Origin: Proteocatella sp051653405
Lineage (GTDB): Bacteria; Bacillota; Clostridia; Peptostreptococcales; Filifactoraceae
DNA: 37,598 nucleotides
Assembly: GCA_051653405.1 (NCBI GenBank)
Contig: JBOFWC010000145.1
Location: 1 to 37,598 of the forward strand
Direction: 5' to 3'
Shown here: positions 34,001 to 37,598 of the stretch, one piece after another
Layout of the letters: each line of letters opens with the position of its first letter
Numbering within the stretch: position 1 is the stretch's first letter
The notes under the pieces: generated by a model
What the model was told of the DNA's origin: nothing
Seen by the model: the letters and a program-made list of their open reading frames with translations, nothing else
The model's database searches: none
Made by a program: the position numbers and the translations under genes

Positions 34001-34633
34001 TTGAAAAAAATTCAAATTATCGCAATACTGGCGGCTTTATTTACTGCAATTACAGTATATTTTTTTCTAGGAAGTCTAAAGGAAGCTTCAAAAGTACCAA
34101 TGGTTCCAGTTGTAGTAAGCAGTATGGAAATAAAGGAGAATACAGAGATAAAATCGGATATGGTTAAAATTATAAATATAGCAGAAAGTGCAGTTACGCC
34201 AAATGCAGTTACAAAACTTGAAGAAGTAGTTGGAAATATTGCTACACGAGATATTTACACTGGGGAGCAGATAATATTACAAGAGGTTGCAAAACCAGGA
34301 GAATCGAAACAAAAACTTTCATATATGATTGAAGCTGGAAAGAGGGCTGTATCTGTAAAGGTGGATGAAGTAAGTGGGATTTCGGGACTTATAGAGCCAG
34401 GTAATAAAGTCGATGTAGTAGTTGTTTATGACGAGAGTTCAACTTCAGAAATAATTCTTCAAGATATTGTTGTATTGTCAACTGGTATGAAGTTAGAAAC
34501 GGAAGAAAGCGCTAAGTCACAAGCTTATGAAACTGTTACATTATCTCTTGATACAAATCAAATTTTAAAACTAAGAGTAGCTGAAGCTAAGGGTGAGATT
34601 ACAATGGCACTGATGTCTTATTTGGAAAACTAA
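34001..34633 (+). CDS. cpaB: Flp pilus assembly protein CpaB/RcpC
   Basis: A 210-residue protein with one N-terminal membrane anchor (about 4-24), a SAF-type domain (VVVSSMEIKENTEIKSDMV, then GNIATRDIYTGEQI, about 37-100) and an RcpC/CpaB C-terminal part (AVSVKVDEVSGISGLIEPGNKVDVVVVYD). CpaB is thought to act in the periplasm or outside face of the pilus base. It starts with TTG after GGGGGGAGC. In a monoderm there is no secretin partner, and none is encoded here. Confidence 0.9.
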   Translation: MKKIQIIAILAALFTAITVYFFLGSLKEASKVPMVPVVVSSMEIKENTEIKSDMVKIINIAESAVTPNAVTKLEEVVGNIATRDIYTGEQIILQEVAKPGESKQKLSYMIEAGKRAVSVKVDEVSGISGLIEPGNKVDVVVVYDESSTSEIILQDIVVLSTGMKLETEESAKSQAYETVTLSLDTNQILKLRVAEAKGEITMALMSYLEN

Positions 34634-34667
34634 TAGCATCTAATGGGAATCGTGGGGGTGATTTATT

Positions 34668-35879
34668 TTGGAAATAAATACTATAATTATAAGTAAATTA
34701 GACGAAAGAAGAGAATTTTTAAAAAAACTATTAGAAGAAACGGATATAAAAGTAATATCAGATATAAGAGGTGGAACGGCAGCACTAGATAGAATCGAAA
34801 ATATAAGCCCAGAACTTGTAATAATGACTTTTGATGAACATGATACAGATGTGCTTAATATTGCAGAGCGAATATATTTGGGGAGACCACAGTGTATAAT
34901 AATATTTCTAGTGGATAGAATGAGTACAGATATACTGCAAAAAGCTATGTCTGCTGGGGTTAGAAATGTAACTATATTTCCGGAAAATGGATATGATTTT
35001 TCGGAGTGGCTAAAGACAATTTATAACAACGAGAAGATGAGAAGTAAATCTATGGTTGAAATGAAGAGTATTAGCTGGATGTCTAAAGTTATAACTGTAT
35101 TTGGAGCAAAGGGAGGGATTGGAAAGACTACTATAGCTGTTAATTTAGCAGCTAAGCTTGCAGAAAATAATAAAAAGGTTGCATTATTAGATTTTGATAT
35201 AGAGTTTGGCGAAATAAGTGTATATCTAAATTTGGATGTTAAAGATACCCTTGCAGAGCTTATTACTGAAAAATCTGAGTTTGATATTGATACCATAAGA
35301 AGTTATATGAATTTTCATTCTTCTGGAGTTCATGTACTTTGTGCACCCAAAAGTCCAGAATATAGTGAAGGAATAAACGCCAATCAGATAGAAAAACTTA
35401 TGAATATATTAAGAACCTATTATGACTATGTAATAATAGATACTCCGGCATCCTTTAATGATATAACGCTAACTGCAATTGAAGGTTCGGTTATGGTAGT
35501 TTTTGTTACAGGTTTTGATATATCTATATTAAGAAATTCAAAGCTTAGTATGAATCTTTTAGAAGGCCTTCAACAAAAAGAAAAAATCAAGATAGTGGTA
35601 AATCGTGATGTAGAGGGATATATAACAGCTAAGGATGTAGAAAGAATACTTGGGAAAAATATATGGTGTAGGATTCCAAGTGATTACAATACTGCGGTTA
35701 GTGCGCTTAATAAAGGAATTCCAATTGTAATTGGCTCACCTAAAACGAGAATAAGTTTTGCACTTGATGAACTTGCAAAATTAGTACTTGGAGAATTTGA
35801 ACATACCTACCAAACTCAAAAAAAATCAGAAGAATCTTCAAAACACAATTTTTTTGATAAACTTAGGAGGACAAAATAA
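34668..35879 (+). CDS. tadZ: TadZ/CpaE pilus localisation ATPase
   Basis: A 403-residue two-domain protein. Residues 1-120 have the receiver fold pattern, but the phospho-acceptor Asp is replaced (PELVIMTF), the acidic pair reads SKLD and the C-terminal Lys-Pro is PENG, so it is a pseudo-receiver. Residues 140-380 are a ParA/MinD-like ATPase with deviant Walker A FGAKGGIGKTTIAVNL and LLDFDIEFG. TadZ positions the pilus machine in the cell. The TTG start follows GTGGGGGTGA. Its stop overlaps the ATG of tadA by one base. Confidence 0.9.
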   Translation: MEINTIIISKLDERREFLKKLLEETDIKVISDIRGGTAALDRIENISPELVIMTFDEHDTDVLNIAERIYLGRPQCIIIFLVDRMSTDILQKAMSAGVRNVTIFPENGYDFSEWLKTIYNNEKMRSKSMVEMKSISWMSKVITVFGAKGGIGKTTIAVNLAAKLAENNKKVALLDFDIEFGEISVYLNLDVKDTLAELITEKSEFDIDTIRSYMNFHSSGVHVLCAPKSPEYSEGINANQIEKLMNILRTYYDYVIIDTPASFNDITLTAIEGSVMVVFVTGFDISILRNSKLSMNLLEGLQQKEKIKIVVNRDVEGYITAKDVERILGKNIWCRIPSDYNTAVSALNKGIPIVIGSPKTRISFALDELAKLVLGEFEHTYQTQKKSEESSKHNFFDKLRRTK

Positions 35880-37234
35880 TGAGCTTATTAGAACGTTTAG
35901 AAAGACAAAAGCGTGATGGATTGGGAGATGAAGTTAAAAAAAAGTTAGAAAAAGAATCTTATACACCTGAAGCGGTAGATCCTAACTTTATTATAAAAAC
36001 TAAAATTCATAGAGAAATAATAGAAATAATGAATAAAAAAGCACTAAATGATAGTAGTATAATCGAAAATAAACAGGAGCTAATGAACATAATAGAAGAT
36101 TTAGTAGAAAAAGAAAATATAGGGATGCCAAGAGCTGAACGTGTAATTTTAATAAGAGATATTTATGATGAAGTTGCAGGTCTTGGACCGTTAGAACCAC
36201 TTTTAGCAGATCCTGAAATAACAGAAATAATGGTAAATGGGCCTAAATTAGTATATGTTGAAAAAAAAGGGAAAATAACTGAAAGTAATGTTAAGTTTAG
36301 GGATGACAGTCATGTTATGCATATAATAAATAGGATTGTATCTCCTATAGGAAGAAGAGTTGATGAGGCAAGCCCTATGGTGGATGCTAGACTAAAGGAT
36401 GGGTCGAGGGTAAATGCAGTAATTCCTCCTATCTCGCTTATTGGACCAACTATAACTATAAGAAAATTTTCAAAAGACCCAATAACTGCTAAAAATTTAC
36501 TTCAGTTTGGAACCATAAATGGAGCGATGATATCTTTTTTGGAAGCTTGTGTAAGAGGAAGACTTAATATAATGGTTTCAGGAGGTACTGGCAGTGGTAA
36601 AACCACATTTTTAAATGTACTTTCTGGATTTATTCCAGAAAATGAGAGAATAGTTACCATAGAAGACGCGGCAGAGCTTCAGTTAAAGCAAAGGCATGTA
36701 ATAACACTAGAGAGTAGACCTGCAAATATTGAAGGTGCAGGAAGTGTAACTATAAGAGATTTAGTTAAAAATTCACTTCGTATGAGACCTGATAGAATAA
36801 TAATTGGTGAGGTAAGAACGGGAGAAGCTCTAGATATGTTACAGGCTATGAATACAGGTCATGACGGATCAATTTCTACAGGCCATGCTAACTCGCCAAG
36901 AGAACTTATGTCAAGATTAGAAACAATGGTATTAATGGCAGGAATGGAGCTTCCGATAAAAGCAATAAGAGAGCAGATAAGCTCGGCTGTGGACCTTGTT
37001 ATACATCAAGAAAGACTTAGAGATGGAAGTCGTAAAATAGTAAGTATCACAGAGGTTGTTGGTATGGAAGGGGATGTAATAACCTTACAAGATATATTTA
37101 CCTATAAGCAAACAGGACTAGATCCACAAGGTAATATAAAAGGTTCATTTAAAGCGACAGGTGTAGTTCCAAGTTTTTTATGGAAACTCACAAGTAATGG
37201 GATTATGGTTAAAGATGATTGGTTTACCAATTAA
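35879..37234 (+). CDS. tadA: Tad pilus secretion ATPase TadA/CpaF
   Basis: A 451-residue hexameric ATPase that drives pilin extrusion. The N-terminal region (PRAERVILIRDIYDEVAGLGPLEPLL, then DPEITEIMVNGP) is characteristic of TadA/CpaF. Walker A is SGGTGSGKTTFLN, the Asp/His boxes are around ERIVTIEDAAELQL, and Walker B and the following boxes are around RIIIGEVRTGEALDMLQAMNTGHDGS. It is complete. The ATG overlaps the tadZ stop (TAATG). The inner membrane protein TadB starts 11 bases later. Confidence 0.95.
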   Translation: MSLLERLERQKRDGLGDEVKKKLEKESYTPEAVDPNFIIKTKIHREIIEIMNKKALNDSSIIENKQELMNIIEDLVEKENIGMPRAERVILIRDIYDEVAGLGPLEPLLADPEITEIMVNGPKLVYVEKKGKITESNVKFRDDSHVMHIINRIVSPIGRRVDEASPMVDARLKDGSRVNAVIPPISLIGPTITIRKFSKDPITAKNLLQFGTINGAMISFLEACVRGRLNIMVSGGTGSGKTTFLNVLSGFIPENERIVTIEDAAELQLKQRHVITLESRPANIEGAGSVTIRDLVKNSLRMRPDRIIIGEVRTGEALDMLQAMNTGHDGSISTGHANSPRELMSRLETMVLMAGMELPIKAIREQISSAVDLVIHQERLRDGSRKIVSITEVVGMEGDVITLQDIFTYKQTGLDPQGNIKGSFKATGVVPSFLWKLTSNGIMVKDDWFTN

Positions 37235-37245
37235 GGGGGAGTAAT

Positions 37246-37598
37246 ATGGAATTACTTTTTATACTTTCGGTGGGAGTATTTTCATACAGCGTGTGTTATC
37301 TTATACTTTACATCTTAAAATTTGATAAAATCATTGTCTCGCAAAGAGTTAATAAACTTATTTCAAAAAGTAAAACAGATGAAGCTTATGAAAAAGATAG
37401 TAAGCGTATAACTATAAATTTAGAAAGTAAAAATAAACACTTTGCAAGTGAAAAGCTTAAGGAAGAGTTGCAGTCTGCTGGAATAATAATGAGGCCTGAA
37501 GAGTTTTTGATTGCTTGGCTTGGAATAGCAGTACTTCCAATGGCAATTGTTTTTATTATTTCGAAAAATATAATGATAGCTATTATAATAGCAGCAAT
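37246..37598 (+). CDS. tadB: TadB inner membrane platform protein (3' end missing)
   Basis: The first 117 codons of a membrane protein: a helix near 3-24, a basic cytoplasmic segment with KLKEELQSAGIIMRPEEFLI, which is a clear TadB signature, and a second hydrophobic segment near 95-117, where the window ends. TadB and TadC (expected next) form the platform on which TadA acts. The ATG has AAGGGGGAG upstream and follows tadA by 11 bases. Confidence 0.88.
   Translation, partial: MELLFILSVGVFSYSVCYLILYILKFDKIIVSQRVNKLISKSKTDEAYEKDSKRITINLESKNKHFASEKLKEELQSAGIIMRPEEFLIAWLGIAVLPMAIVFIISKNIMIAIIIAA

Overview
The window is AT-rich, uses Shine-Dalgarno sites with frequent TTG/GTG starts, and has intrinsic terminators throughout. 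It carries a selenocysteine biosynthesis operon, a monoderm-type Tad/Flp pilus locus without a secretin, many chemoreceptors, SbcCD and a 7-1-7 Fur box. Together these point to an anaerobic, motile, low-GC Clostridia member, possibly amino-acid-fermenting Peptostreptococcaceae. The genus is inference only.

Layout. 1-4030: selD (5' end cut off), selA and selB, the machinery that makes and inserts selenocysteine; no selC tRNA is visible here. 4087-4568: a bidirectional terminator and a convergent DUF523 gene. 4745-8223: a leftward orphan histidine kinase, then a chemoreceptor whose start is broken by a 16-bp tandem duplication, then the decayed 3' end of a second chemoreceptor. 8437-10305: an intact Cache-domain chemoreceptor. 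10397-13174: a water-forming NADH oxidase and a divergent M20 amidohydrolase. 13220-13395: a 176-bp imperfect palindrome between convergent genes. 13418-19062: a leftward pbuG-like purine permease, sbcD and sbcC. 19222-19350: a rhodanese remnant. 19504-22772: an unknown protein with a possible small N-terminal beta domain, a macro-domain protein, a Gfo/Idh/MocA oxidoreductase and an unknown hydrophilic protein. 22875-25352: a PAS-GAF hybrid histidine kinase with one degenerate and one canonical receiver. 25383-29614: a Fur-box promoter, an OFA-like MFS transporter and a FecBCD-type ABC importer. 29773-30273: a DUF6933-like protein. 30386-37598 (continuing off the edge): a Tad pilus locus in the order prepilin peptidase, flp1, flp2, tadE, two tadG-like paralogues, cpaB, tadZ/cpaE, tadA/cpaF and partial tadB.

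The genes fall into functional blocks: selenium incorporation, chemotaxis and signalling, redox and DNA repair, iron-responsive uptake, and surface pili. The most notable observations are the frameshifting duplication in the first chemoreceptor, the large palindrome, the rhodanese relic, the Fur-box promoter before an MFS/FecBCD cluster, and the paired duplications (two pilins, two TadG-like proteins) in the Tad locus. I saw no CRISPR array, insertion sequence, prophage, rRNA or tRNA, and no gene cluster that is clearly a new defence or biosynthetic system.
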